64,000 nucleotides of DNA from Acidobacteriota bacterium (GTDB lineage Bacteria; Acidobacteriota; Vicinamibacteria; Marinacidobacterales; SMYC01). The position numbers and the translations under genes are program-made. Below are positions 15,829-25,302 of this stretch, piece by piece. The stretch is taken from the NCBI GenBank assembly GCA_004356105.1, contig SMYC01000069.1, positions 24,420 through 88,419 on the forward strand. The letters run 5' to 3'. The notes under the pieces were generated by a model. The model was not told where the DNA came from, did no database searches, and worked only from the letters and a program-made list of their open reading frames with translations. Position 1 is the stretch's first letter. Each line of letters opens with the position of its first letter.

Positions 15829-17165
15829 GCGGAGCCGAGACTCTCGTTTCCGTTCGTGACCGCCTCGAGCGCCGGGAGTTGAGCTCTGAAGAGCTCGTTC
15901 GCGCCCAAATCGACCGGGCCGAGAAGATTGATGCCCTGAACGCGTTCATTACGCTTCTCCCCGAACGCGCGATCGAGGCAGCTCGCCGGTCCGATGAAGA
16001 GCGAGCCCGCGGTGAGCTTCGCGGGCCGCTTCACGGCATCCCAATCACCGTTAAGGATTTGGTTCATTCGAGAGGCGTCCGCACCACCTCGGGCTCGAAA
16101 ATCTTTGCCGATCTTGTTCCCGAGGCGGACGCGCCCTGTCTTCGGTCGCTGCTCGACGCCGGCGCCGTGTTGATGGGGAAAACCAACTTGCACGAGCTTG
16201 CCTACGGAGTTACGAACGTGAATCCCCACTATGGAGCCGCGCGGAACCCGTGGGACACCGAGCGGGTAAGCGGTGGCTCGAGCGGCGGCTCGGCGGCGTC
16301 CTTGGCCGCGGGCGTCGGATTCGGCTCGATAGGCACAGATACTGGAGGTTCGATCCGTATTCCGTCGTCACTCTGCGGCACGGTCGGACTCAAACCTACC
16401 TACGGGCAGGTGAGTCGTGAGGGGGTCACCCCGCTTTCGTGGAGCCTCGACCACGTCGGGCCGATGGCGCGCACCGTCGACGACGTGGCTCTACTCTACG
16501 AAGTGCTTACGGGGGTCGCTGCGAGCTCAGACGCGCCCGGGCCGCTCGCGCTCGGGATCCACGAGCGCTACTTTTTCGACAACCTAGCCCCGGACGTCGA
16601 AGCTTCCGTGCGCACCGCCATTACGGAGCTCGAGCGCCTAGGGATGAAGCTCGTCGAAGTGGATATACCGGAGATCGAGCTCCAGACTACGTGTCGAAAC
16701 ACGATCGCGTTCTCAGAGGCGTCGTCCTTCCACGAAGACAACGTGCTCGCGCGTCCCGAGGATTATGGTGCGGACACTCTCGAGCTCTTGCGGCTCGGCC
16801 TTCTGATCCCTGCGACGGACTACCTTGCCGCGACGCGTGCGCGGCGCCCTATCGTGCGCGCTTTCCGGAAAGCCTTTCAGAAGATCGACATGCTCGTGAC
16901 GCCAGCGACCGTCGCGGCAGCGCCGCGCATCGGCGACAAAACGCTCGATAACGGCGAAGAGCTTCGCAGCGGTCTGCTGCGTCTTGCGAGTCCCTTCAAC
17001 ACAACGGGCTTTCCCGCGGTGTCGCTGCCCTGTGGTTTCACGGAGGATGGTCGCCCGATCGGTCTTCAGCTTGCGGCAGCGCCGAACGATGAGAAGCGGC
17101 TTCTCGAGCTCGCGCGCGCCTACGAACAGAGTCAAGACTGGTCGCGGCGCGCGCCAGTGATATAG
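15825..17165 (+). CDS. amidase signature family hydrolase
   Basis: A 446-residue amidase related to GatA. The Ser-cisSer-Lys catalytic set is visible: Lys in GIPITVKDL, the cis-Ser in GGSSGGSAAS and the nucleophile region GTDTGGSIRIPSSLCG. Length and the C-terminal FNTTGFPAVSLPCG motif fit the family. GTG start overlaps the preceding small gene. GatB and GatC are not nearby, so a free-standing amide hydrolase is more likely than the tRNA amidotransferase subunit, but this is not certain. fabI follows after 19 bp. Confidence 0.88.
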   Translation: MSGAETLVSVRDRLERRELSSEELVRAQIDRAEKIDALNAFITLLPERAIEAARRSDEERARGELRGPLHGIPITVKDLVHSRGVRTTSGSKIFADLVPEADAPCLRSLLDAGAVLMGKTNLHELAYGVTNVNPHYGAARNPWDTERVSGGSSGGSAASLAAGVGFGSIGTDTGGSIRIPSSLCGTVGLKPTYGQVSREGVTPLSWSLDHVGPMARTVDDVALLYEVLTGVAASSDAPGPLALGIHERYFFDNLAPDVEASVRTAITELERLGMKLVEVDIPEIELQTTCRNTIAFSEASSFHEDNVLARPEDYGADTLELLRLGLLIPATDYLAATRARRPIVRAFRKAFQKIDMLVTPATVAAAPRIGDKTLDNGEELRSGLLRLASPFNTTGFPAVSLPCGFTEDGRPIGLQLAAAPNDEKRLLELARAYEQSQDWSRRAPVI

Positions 17166-17184
17166 TCCGCCGTCGGAGGTTTGG

Positions 17185-17964
17185 ATGTTATTGGAATCAA
17201 AGCGTGGTCTCATCGTCGGCATCGCCAACAAGCGCTCGATCGCCTGGGGCATTGCGCAGTCGGTGGCGCGCGAAGGGGCGCGTCTCGCGGTTACTTATCA
17301 AGGAGAGCGGCTCGAGTCGCGTGTGCGCAACCTCGCGGAGGAGCTCACTGACCCAGTGATCTTGCCGCTCGATGTGACCAACGATGACGAGATGGACATG
17401 GCGGCGAAGACCATTCAAGAGCAGATGGGCGGGCTCGACTTCATGGTTCACGCGGTGGCTTTCGCGCTCCGTGAGGAGCTCGATGGCGCGTTCGTCGATA
17501 CGTCTCGCGAAGGTTTCCGGATCGCTCATGATATCTCTGCTTTCTCGTTGACCGCTTTGGCCAAACGCGTCGTGCCGCTGATGGGAGAGAGCGGCAGCAT
17601 CATCACGCTGAGTTATCTGGGCGGGGAGCGCGTCGTCCCGAACTACAACGTGATGGGCGTCGCGAAGGCCGCACTCGAAATGTCCGTGCGCTATCTAGCG
17701 GTCGACCTTGGGCCGAAGGGCATTCGCGTCAATGCGATCTCCGCAGGTCCGATCAAAACCTTGGCGTCGTCGGGAGTGCGCGGGATCTCGAAAATGCTCG
17801 CTTTCCATCGGACTCACGCGCCTCTGAGGCGCAACACTGATCAAGCGGAAGTCGGCGATACCGCAGCGTTTCTGGCCTCGGATCTCTCTCGCGGTATCAC
17901 GGGCGAAGTGATCTACGTGGATGGCGGCTACAACGTGCTCGGAACGGTCTTTCCCCCGTCATGA
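17185..17964 (+). CDS. fabI: enoyl-ACP reductase FabI
   Basis: NADH-dependent reduction of trans-2-enoyl-ACP, the last step of each fatty-acid elongation round. The protein has 259 residues and the divergent SDR layout of FabI: GIANKRSIAWGIA nucleotide motif, a Tyr-X6-Lys pair in NYNVMGVAKAALE preceded by SYLGGERVVP, and the C-terminal GITGEVIYVDGGYNVLG. GGAGG precedes the ATG. It overlaps the next gene by 4 bp (ATGA). Confidence 0.95.
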   Translation: MLLESKRGLIVGIANKRSIAWGIAQSVAREGARLAVTYQGERLESRVRNLAEELTDPVILPLDVTNDDEMDMAAKTIQEQMGGLDFMVHAVAFALREELDGAFVDTSREGFRIAHDISAFSLTALAKRVVPLMGESGSIITLSYLGGERVVPNYNVMGVAKAALEMSVRYLAVDLGPKGIRVNAISAGPIKTLASSGVRGISKMLAFHRTHAPLRRNTDQAEVGDTAAFLASDLSRGITGEVIYVDGGYNVLGTVFPPS

Positions 17965-18671
17965 GATTCGTCGTCACCGACGACATCTTCGAAGCCTTTC
18001 CCGATGTGCGTATCGGCGTTCTTGTAGCGCGCGAGATAAAAACCCCGCTCGGCATCGATCTGAGCGGCGCGCTCGAGGCGGCCCAGGAGAAAGTACGAGC
18101 GTCATTCGCGGGCACGAACGTAACCGACCATCCTCGCATCCACTGTTGGCGGGAGGCCTATCGAAGCTTTGGCGCGAAGCCAAAAAAATACCTATCCTCG
18201 ATCGAGAACCTGGTGCGCCGAACGCTCAAAGGAGAGCCCATCCGGCCGATCCTTCCTCTCGTCGATATCTACAACGCCGTATCCCTCGAGCATTTGCTAC
18301 CGGTGGGCGGCGAAGATCTCGACAGCATCGAAGGCGACATCCGTCTGACCCGCGCCTCGGACAGCGAGCCCCCCGTGCGCCTACTCGGCGAAGCCGATGA
18401 GCGTGCCCCGAAACCCGGCGAAGTTATCTATACCGATGACCGCGGCGCGATTTGTCGCCGGTGGAACTGGAAGGAAGCCGACCGCACGAAGCTCACCGAG
18501 TCGACGCGGAGCGCGGTGCTCGTCCTAGAAGCACTCCCCCCAATGACGGAGACCGACCTCCGCACCGCCATGGAAGCACTCGGAGCGCTAATTCGCAAAC
18601 ACACCAACGCCTCGCTAGCCGAGACCGTCCTCGACCAAAGAAAGAGGTACCATGCTTTTGTTCGTGAGTGA
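17961..18671 (+). CDS. B3/B4 tRNA-binding domain protein
   Basis: A 236-residue protein of the free-standing B3/4 domain family, the module also found in the phenylalanyl-tRNA synthetase beta chain. Typical segments are WREAYRSFGAKPKKYLSSIENLVRR, PLVDIYNAVSL and GEVIYTDDRGAICRRWNW. Such proteins are thought to act on tRNA or as editing-like domains. It is translationally coupled to fabI by an ATGA overlap, which is probably an operon arrangement rather than a functional link. Confidence 0.82.
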   Translation: MRFVVTDDIFEAFPDVRIGVLVAREIKTPLGIDLSGALEAAQEKVRASFAGTNVTDHPRIHCWREAYRSFGAKPKKYLSSIENLVRRTLKGEPIRPILPLVDIYNAVSLEHLLPVGGEDLDSIEGDIRLTRASDSEPPVRLLGEADERAPKPGEVIYTDDRGAICRRWNWKEADRTKLTESTRSAVLVLEALPPMTETDLRTAMEALGALIRKHTNASLAETVLDQRKRYHAFVRE

Positions 18672-18712
18672 AACAAACGGTTGGAACCTATTCTCGGGGC
18701 GGTGGAAGAGGG

Positions 18713-20437
18713 TCAATGCCTCTTGAAAACGAGTGCTCCGTAGAGGCGAGAGAGATGGGGGTCTCCCTCTACGCAGCGTGACTCGAAGAGGGTTCTCAGG
18801 TCCACGTCGCCGTGGGCCGGCGCGACGCTATCGAGCGGGGTGGTCTCACGCTCGATGCCGTTTGGAGTGGGCTGCTCTCGATAAAGCCGGTGGCCCAAGA
18901 TCACGCCGCGGGCTTTTACGCTCTCGACGAGACTCTCCATCTTTGCTCTCAGCACGCGCTCGCGAGTGGATGGGTCGATCTCGAGCAGGGTCGAGAGGTC
19001 CGGATAGGTCAGCCGTTTTCCCGCCAGGCCCTGCGGGCGATCGGGCCGCGACCACAAGCCGGTCTCGACGCAAATGGGCCGCGCTGTATCCACCTCGAAG
19101 AGCGAGCGGCCGTCTCCAAACGTCACGGGGCCTCCGAGCAGAGCGCGGATGGTGGCCGGCACATCGTAGAGGCGCACCTGGGCATCCGAGTGAAAGCCTT
19201 GCGGTACGCCTGGACCCCGAATCCATATCGGCGTACTCTGGCCAAGCCCGAGCCCCGGATCTTCAATCGCCTTGCCGTGGGCTCCCGTGATTAGGACCAA
19301 CGTGTTCTCACCGACGCCTTCCAGGAGACGGTCCGTGGCGCGGTCGATCGCCGAGAAGGTCGCATCGAAACGCGTGGCGGATGGCTCCTGCTCAGCGTTC
19401 GTCCCGAAATTCACGAGCCCGGCGAAAGGCCGATCCGAAGCTTCTCTCGAGCGGTGAAGCGCGTCGTCCACGACCCAGTCCGGGGCGACGAGCGAGGCGA
19501 TGTTTCGCCACGACGGGAGGAGCCTGCGAATGAGACCGAGACGCAAGAGCGCAAGGCTCCATATGTGGGCGCCGAGCGTCTCGCCGCGCGCGAGCGCATC
19601 GACCGTGGTCGACGGTGTATCGAGACGCTCGAAGCCAGAAGCGAAACCAGAGAAGCTCTCCCCGGCCGCGTCCGACACAACGAACGTGAAGTAGCCCTCG
19701 TCGCGTAGCTCGGTGAACAGCGTCGCTCCAATCTGCTGCCGGCTCTCGACCGTCGGAAACTGGTGGCGGATGTCGTGCGTTCGGGGCTCCGTTCCCGTCA
19801 GCGTCGAGACCCACGAAGGGTAAGCGCGGGCTATCGGGGTGAAAGCATTTCGGTAGAGCGCTCCGCTCGGAATCTGGGAGGCGGTGAACGGCATGACCTT
19901 TGGGTCTTCGAGCCGATCCGCGTCGAGAGACTCCGAGGCGATGATGAGAACGTTGGTGGGATCGGAAGGTTGAGCGTTCGGCGACCCGCCCATCGCGGCC
20001 CAGAAAAGGATCGCGGCGACGGTCGCGATGGCGGCTTTCTTTCGCGTGTGAGCATCGTTGCCGAAGCGCCTGAAAGCAACCACGGCGGCGGCTCCGAGCA
20101 GCAAAGCCAAACAGGCGAAGTCGAAAATGCCTGAGAGGTTTGGACCTTCGATGAGCCACCATCTATCCGCGAAAAGCTCTGGGTGGCGCGCCGCCATGCC
20201 GAGGAGTGCGAGAACGGAAACAGCCACCGTGTAGAAGGCGGAGACCGCAAGCTGCCGACGGAGCCCGGTGTTCTTACTCATGAGCCCGGTGCTTGCCGCT
20301 CCAAGGAGGCTGCCGGTTATGAGGTGAAGGCCCAGGAGCTCGACCTCTAGAACGAGCTCTGAGCTTTCGGTGCCCGCCCAATCGAAGAGCCACAAAAGGC
20401 CCGTGACGCTCGCACCGACAAAGATGGAAAGCGTCAT
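18713..20437 (-). CDS. membrane-anchored sulfatase/phosphatase-fold protein
   Basis: A 574-residue protein with about five N-terminal membrane helices (to about 180) followed by an alkaline-phosphatase-superfamily domain. NVLIIASESLDADRL carries the first metal-binding acid and a Ser at the nucleophile site, with PSWVSTLTGTEPRTH, LVLITGAHGKAIEDPG and STPIWIRGPG further on. The layout resembles phosphoethanolamine or LtaS-like transferases. The usual DHG is AHG here. The ATG at 20437 overlaps the stop of the upstream gene (ATGA); a longer open frame upstream is only its shadow. Confidence 0.75.
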   Translation of the reverse strand: MTLSIFVGASVTGLLWLFDWAGTESSELVLEVELLGLHLITGSLLGAASTGLMSKNTGLRRQLAVSAFYTVAVSVLALLGMAARHPELFADRWWLIEGPNLSGIFDFACLALLLGAAAVVAFRRFGNDAHTRKKAAIATVAAILFWAAMGGSPNAQPSDPTNVLIIASESLDADRLEDPKVMPFTASQIPSGALYRNAFTPIARAYPSWVSTLTGTEPRTHDIRHQFPTVESRQQIGATLFTELRDEGYFTFVVSDAAGESFSGFASGFERLDTPSTTVDALARGETLGAHIWSLALLRLGLIRRLLPSWRNIASLVAPDWVVDDALHRSREASDRPFAGLVNFGTNAEQEPSATRFDATFSAIDRATDRLLEGVGENTLVLITGAHGKAIEDPGLGLGQSTPIWIRGPGVPQGFHSDAQVRLYDVPATIRALLGGPVTFGDGRSLFEVDTARPICVETGLWSRPDRPQGLAGKRLTYPDLSTLLEIDPSTRERVLRAKMESLVESVKARGVILGHRLYREQPTPNGIERETTPLDSVAPAHGDVDLRTLFESRCVEGDPHLSRLYGALVFKRH

Positions 20438-23400
20438 GACGCTTCCACCCAGAGCTCGTGAAGAGCGACGCGCGCCGCAATGGTCTCGCCTTGGATCTCG
20501 ACGCGAAGCGTGGTGAGTGCGGGTACGTCCTCGCTCACGCGGACGCGGCGCACACCCATGCAAAGGACGTCCCCGCCACTCGCGAGCGGGTGCCACGCGC
20601 CGGAGCGGTCTCGGCCGAGAAGCCGAACACGGATGGCGGCTCCGTCGATCGCGCGCGCGACCACGTACACCGTGTGGAGCATCAGGGGCTTTTCGAGCGC
20701 CACGTCCAGGAACACCGCGCGCCCTTCCGGCCGCGCCGTCCATCCCTTGCCGAGGGCGGGATCGAAGATGCTGTCCAATGCACCGCGTGGCTGGGTGCCG
20801 TCGAGGCTTGCGCCCGAAGAGCCGATCACGGAAAGCGGCACGTGATCCGCGTGCGACACCAGGCGCGGGATCGGTTGGCACTGCGTGTCGCCATCCGCTC
20901 TCCCGAGGAGATCGCCGAGCGTGTCGAGCTCCGCGTGGAGCTCACGGACGGAGCTCGACAGCTCGTCCAAAAGCCAAAAACTTGCGGCGTCCGAGATCGT
21001 GGGCTCATCCGACCACAGTCGGGAGAGGCTAGGCACAGCTCTTGGATCGTCCCACCCGCGCGTGAACGCCGCTTGCGCGAGAGCCTTCTCGAAACGTGAC
21101 GGCTCGCCTCGGAAGGGGATGGGCCGGCTACTTCGAAATGGGCGAAACACCCGACGGCTCTGAACGTATGGGCCTGGCTCATCCGGCTCATGGGCGATGG
21201 GCCGGTCATCGCTTGCGAGCTCGGCCCGGCCTAAATGCGAAAGAGCGCTCAGCGCGTCGTCAAAGCGATCCATGTCGTCATCGGTCACTACGAGACCATC
21301 GAGTAGCTCGAGCGGTGAGCCGGAGGCGAGCTCGTCGAGATAAGGACCCATCTCGGCGCGAGCTCGATCCGAGCGCAACGCTTCGAGGTCCACGCGCAGC
21401 GGCTCGTTGCTCGACACGATGAATGCCTGGCCGTCCGCCATCCAAAGGCTGACGTGAGGAAAAACGGAGCGTGCTGTTCTCACGACGAGTAAAAGTTGGC
21501 GGGCCGAAGGCGCTTTGGCACTGAGAGGCGAAAGCAGCACGCCCTGTCGTCGCAAACGGCTCGCCGCGAGCGCGTAGAGCTCTCTTCGGTGAAAAAAGGA
21601 TCCGGCGGATCCGGCTTCGACGGCAATCACATCGTAGCGGTCTGCGCTTTCCATCAGAACGTTACGGGCGGTTTCCTTCAAGAGCACGAGCTCCGGCCGA
21701 TTCAAGACGTCACGATTCGCTTCCGCGAACGCGCCTCCTGCCGCCGCGATCCGCGCCGCGCTGGTCTCGGTGCAAACGATCTCCTCGAATCCGTGCGCGG
21801 CGAGTGCGTTGAGCATCACACCGCTGCCCACGCCGATGAGGAGCGCGCGCTCACGCCCGGCCGTCAGAAGTGTCGCTGTATGAGCCGCTCGATGTTTCCC
21901 GCGGCGAGCGCCCGCGTCGTCCCCGACGACCCTGTCGTTCGCGAAAATCGTCTTCACGCCGCGCGCCTCGATGACGCGGATGAGACCACCGTTCACGTCC
22001 TCCGCGCGAAAAAGCTCCTTGCTCGGCTCGCTGGCTGGATGCGGCACGGCCATTAATGCCGCGACGTTCTGTGTTTGGATCTCCCAGCTTGCCGGAAAGA
22101 GCGGCGCCCAAAAGACGCCCGAGAGCGCTACCGCGGCGAGGAGTCGGCGGCGCGGGATGTTCGCGAGCACGTAGATGCCGATGGCGCCTGCGAAGAGTAA
22201 CAAAGCGCCAAAGAGCTCGAGCGTCCGAACACTCCCGAGCTCCGGAATGAACAAAGACGGAAACGTCCATGCTCCCAAAGCCGCGCCCAGCGCGAGGGCG
22301 GCGTGAGCTTTACCCAGACGACCGACGTCCCACGAGCCTTGGGTGGCGGCGTGGAGCGTCAGGACGAGATGAAGGCCGAGCGAGACTGCGGGCAAGAGTA
22401 AAATCCCGAGGGCGATGATGTGGCGACCCAATTCGATAACGTCACGATCGGAAGACGCGGCTAGAAATGCCGGGATGCGGTCCCATGCGTCCATGCCGAG
22501 CAGCACGGAGATGCCCCCGAGGGCGAGTGCAAAGCCTATCCAGTATCGTGGTCGTCCGCTCGAGAACAGTAACGCTCCGCAGGCGACGGCGAGAAAGAGT
22601 GCGGCGAGCGCCGCGCCCCACATGGGGATCGGGCGCTCGCCAAAAACGGCGAAGAGATGTGTCCACACAAAGCCGAGGCCGCAAACGAGATAGCCGTTCA
22701 CGAAAGCCAGGAACAAGAAGAAGTGGAAGGAAGGGCGCAAGGATATGCCGCGACGAGCGAGGAGTAGCGCTCCGAGACTTGCACCGCTAACGAGCGCCAC
22801 CGTTGTCGGACGCTGAAGCACGAAAGCGAGCATCGATCGAAAGAACACGATCGTGAGAACGAGTCCCACGAGCCCGAAGACTGGCACCAACTTGTTCCAA
22901 GCGATCGGGGGAGCTTCGATCTCGGGCTCGTCGAAAGCTCGCCGAGCTTCGCCCTCGAGTCTTACGGGAGCGGCGTGGCGGTAGGCGAGAAAGGCGAGTA
23001 CAAGATGGATAAGAACGACGAGCCACATGCTCCCGAGAAGCCCGAGCGCGGGGACGAGCACATAGGCGGAGGTCCAAGCGCCGAGAGAGGCGCCGAGCGC
23101 GAGACGCGCAACGAGACCGCCGCGCTTGGCCCCGTGGAGTAACGTGGGCGTCGACACGCCCGTTAGGAATGCCGGCAAGCCGAGAGCGAGAAGGCCGAAG
23201 CCGAAACGTGCGGCGCCTCGTGCCGCTTGGGAGCTCTCATGGATCGACGGCGCGAGCCCGAGATAGAGCTCGCGAAACATCGGAAGAAGAAGAGGGAAGC
23301 TCGCCCCGTATAGGGCCAACGCTGTGATGGCTAACGCATAGAGGCGCAGCGGGCGCTCGGCCCGCGCCGACCAGATACTTGCACTCAGTGCGCCGGTCGC

Positions 23401-23580
23401 GTGCGCGAGGAAGAACGCGGCGAGCACGTTGGCCCGGGTCTCCGCGGTCGAGCCGAGCACGTGCTCGACATAGTAAATGGAGAGAGCGGTGAGAACGAAT
23501 GCGCCGAAGCCCGAGCCGAAGAACAGGAGGGGCGGGATGGAGAACGGTGCGCGATTTTGTGGGGATGTCACCGAGCGCAT
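20434..23580 (-). CDS. fused multi-pass membrane/spermidine synthase-like protein
   Basis: A 1048-residue protein. Residues about 15-490 contain some twelve or more membrane helices like an MFS-type transporter. Residues about 500-730 resemble the spermidine-synthase methyltransferase-like fold, with LLIGVGSGVMLNALAAHG as the nucleotide-type loop and YDVIAVEAGSAGSFFHRRELY. A C-terminal region (about 880-1048) is rich in beta strands and may be a discoidin-like domain. Fused transporter/SpeE proteins are common but their substrates are mostly unknown. The stop overlaps the start of the next gene. Confidence 0.75.
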   Translation of the reverse strand: MRSVTSPQNRAPFSIPPLLFFGSGFGAFVLTALSIYYVEHVLGSTAETRANVLAAFFLAHATGALSASIWSARAERPLRLYALAITALALYGASFPLLLPMFRELYLGLAPSIHESSQAARGAARFGFGLLALGLPAFLTGVSTPTLLHGAKRGGLVARLALGASLGAWTSAYVLVPALGLLGSMWLVVLIHLVLAFLAYRHAAPVRLEGEARRAFDEPEIEAPPIAWNKLVPVFGLVGLVLTIVFFRSMLAFVLQRPTTVALVSGASLGALLLARRGISLRPSFHFFLFLAFVNGYLVCGLGFVWTHLFAVFGERPIPMWGAALAALFLAVACGALLFSSGRPRYWIGFALALGGISVLLGMDAWDRIPAFLAASSDRDVIELGRHIIALGILLLPAVSLGLHLVLTLHAATQGSWDVGRLGKAHAALALGAALGAWTFPSLFIPELGSVRTLELFGALLLFAGAIGIYVLANIPRRRLLAAVALSGVFWAPLFPASWEIQTQNVAALMAVPHPASEPSKELFRAEDVNGGLIRVIEARGVKTIFANDRVVGDDAGARRGKHRAAHTATLLTAGRERALLIGVGSGVMLNALAAHGFEEIVCTETSAARIAAAGGAFAEANRDVLNRPELVLLKETARNVLMESADRYDVIAVEAGSAGSFFHRRELYALAASRLRRQGVLLSPLSAKAPSARQLLLVVRTARSVFPHVSLWMADGQAFIVSSNEPLRVDLEALRSDRARAEMGPYLDELASGSPLELLDGLVVTDDDMDRFDDALSALSHLGRAELASDDRPIAHEPDEPGPYVQSRRVFRPFRSSRPIPFRGEPSRFEKALAQAAFTRGWDDPRAVPSLSRLWSDEPTISDAASFWLLDELSSSVRELHAELDTLGDLLGRADGDTQCQPIPRLVSHADHVPLSVIGSSGASLDGTQPRGALDSIFDPALGKGWTARPEGRAVFLDVALEKPLMLHTVYVVARAIDGAAIRVRLLGRDRSGAWHPLASGGDVLCMGVRRVRVSEDVPALTTLRVEIQGETIAARVALHELWVEAS

Positions 23581-23650
23581 CCTCGGATCTTGTTATTATG
23601 CTTGGACTAATACTACCATAGCCGCGCGGGGGCGGAGCGATGCGCGAGCT

Positions 23651-25045
23651 CTAGCTCGCGGGCTCTATCGCGGCCACGCGACGAAAGTAGTCGGCGAAGG
23701 CGATCATCCCGCCTTCGGCCTGTTGCCAGTCGTAGTTCTCGTTCGGCGCGTGATAGCCGTGCTCCGGAAGCGACAACCCGAGAAAAAACACGGGCGCTTT
23801 GAGCACCTTCTCCATCGGCACGACGGCTCCAATCGAGCCACCTTCACGGACGAATACGGGCTCTTTGTCGAAGGCGAAGTTCATGGCCGCGCGGATGGCA
23901 TCTGGATGCGGGCCCACTGTGTGGCCCTGATAGGCAGGGAGCCCGTGCTCCGCTTGGACTTTCACATCGGGGTTTTTCTCTTTCACGAAAGCTCTGACGA
24001 GCTTCACGATCTTTCGGGCGTCCATGTTGGGCACGAGCCGACAGGACACAATGGCCGTGGCCCGTGGCGGTACGATGGTTTTGACCCCTGGCCCGTGATA
24101 GCCGCCTTCGATGCCGTGGACCTCGAAGGTCGGCATGCACCAAATGCGCTTCATGATCTCGACGGGGTCGGTCACCCTCAACGATTTGAACTGATGGTCT
24201 TTCTTGAACGTCGCCGTGCTGAAGCCGGACTTCTTCAAATCGGCGAGCTCGGCCTTCGTCGGTTCGACGACGTCGTCGTAAAAGCCCGGGATTTTCACGT
24301 CACCCGTCTTGGCATCGAAGCAATCTGCCACGAGCTGGCATATCTCCGCCACCGGGTTGCGGGCGGCGCCGCCCGACGTTCCGGAATGCTGATCGGTCTC
24401 GCCGGTCTCGAGAAAGAAGCGGAAGCCTTGAAGGCCCCGAAGCCCGGCCGGGCAGGCCGGTCGCGTGCGCGACACCCACACTGTATCGGACACGACGACC
24501 GAGTCCGTCTCGAGCAGCTCTTTGTGCCTCTTGACGGTCGACTCGAAATTGGGGCTTCCGATCTCCTCTTCCGCCTCCCAGAGAAAGTTCACATTGATTG
24601 GCGTTTGGTGAGCGAGGGCGTATTTGGCGCCCCAGAGCGCGGTGAGCGCGGGGCCTTTGTCGTCCGTCGTCCCGCGTCCCCAGTAGCGATCCTCTTTCTG
24701 GACGAATCGAAAAGGTTCGGTGTGCCAGCCGTCCGACATATCCGCCGGCTGGACATCGAGGTGGTTGTAGACAGTGACGGTCGGGTAGTCGGAGCTCTGC
24801 TCGAAACGGGCATGTAGCAGGGGATGGCCGCCCGTCTCGAGAACGCGGACCTCACCTCCCATCTGCTGCATCAAATCGGCCGCGCGCGAGACAACTTCCG
24901 CGACCTCGGGTTGGTGCCGTGGCTCCGCGGAGACGCTCGGGATTTCGACGAGCTCTTTCAACGTTTTCTCGAAGCTTCCGCGTTGCGAGGCTGTATAGTC
25001 GAGAAGTGATTTTTTCGAAAACCCGCTGGGCATCGATGTCGTCAT
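23651..25045 (-). CDS. M20-family metallopeptidase (dipeptidase)
   Basis: A zinc-dependent peptidase of about 464 residues. Metal and catalytic residues are seen in VYNHLDVQPA (first His and Asp), GRGTTDDKGP, LWEAEEEIGSP (Glu pair) and the final HGYHAPNE. A dimerisation domain sits between. The frame is open to 25078; the ATG at 25045 (MTTSMPSGF) or 25033 is more likely. No leader peptide is seen, so it is probably cytoplasmic, degrading dipeptides. It is divergent from the Ser/Thr kinase. Confidence 0.9.
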   Translation of the reverse strand: MTTSMPSGFSKKSLLDYTASQRGSFEKTLKELVEIPSVSAEPRHQPEVAEVVSRAADLMQQMGGEVRVLETGGHPLLHARFEQSSDYPTVTVYNHLDVQPADMSDGWHTEPFRFVQKEDRYWGRGTTDDKGPALTALWGAKYALAHQTPINVNFLWEAEEEIGSPNFESTVKRHKELLETDSVVVSDTVWVSRTRPACPAGLRGLQGFRFFLETGETDQHSGTSGGAARNPVAEICQLVADCFDAKTGDVKIPGFYDDVVEPTKAELADLKKSGFSTATFKKDHQFKSLRVTDPVEIMKRIWCMPTFEVHGIEGGYHGPGVKTIVPPRATAIVSCRLVPNMDARKIVKLVRAFVKEKNPDVKVQAEHGLPAYQGHTVGPHPDAIRAAMNFAFDKEPVFVREGGSIGAVVPMEKVLKAPVFFLGLSLPEHGYHAPNENYDWQQAEGGMIAFADYFRRVAAIEPAS

Positions 25046-25302
25046 GGATCTGCCTGTGCTCCTTGTAGGCGATAGCATAACGGCACCTATTGTCTTCAGT
25101 CAATGCCGGCGCTTACTTGGCGGAAAACCCCCTGTCGCGTAGGCGTTTCACTACGTCGGCATCCTTGATCCTTGCCCACGAACGGCCGAGAGCCGGTTGT
25201 ATGCGTCGTAACGCCTTGCAAACAAGGAGATTGGGCCGCACCCGCGAGCCCGAGGCGTCGGAACGGATCTTGCTTCGTTCTCTAGGGCATCACCTTGATG
25301 AG

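Noticed and set aside
23477..24817. 446-codon plus-strand frame
   Set aside because: Antisense of the M20 peptidase; no recognisable domain.
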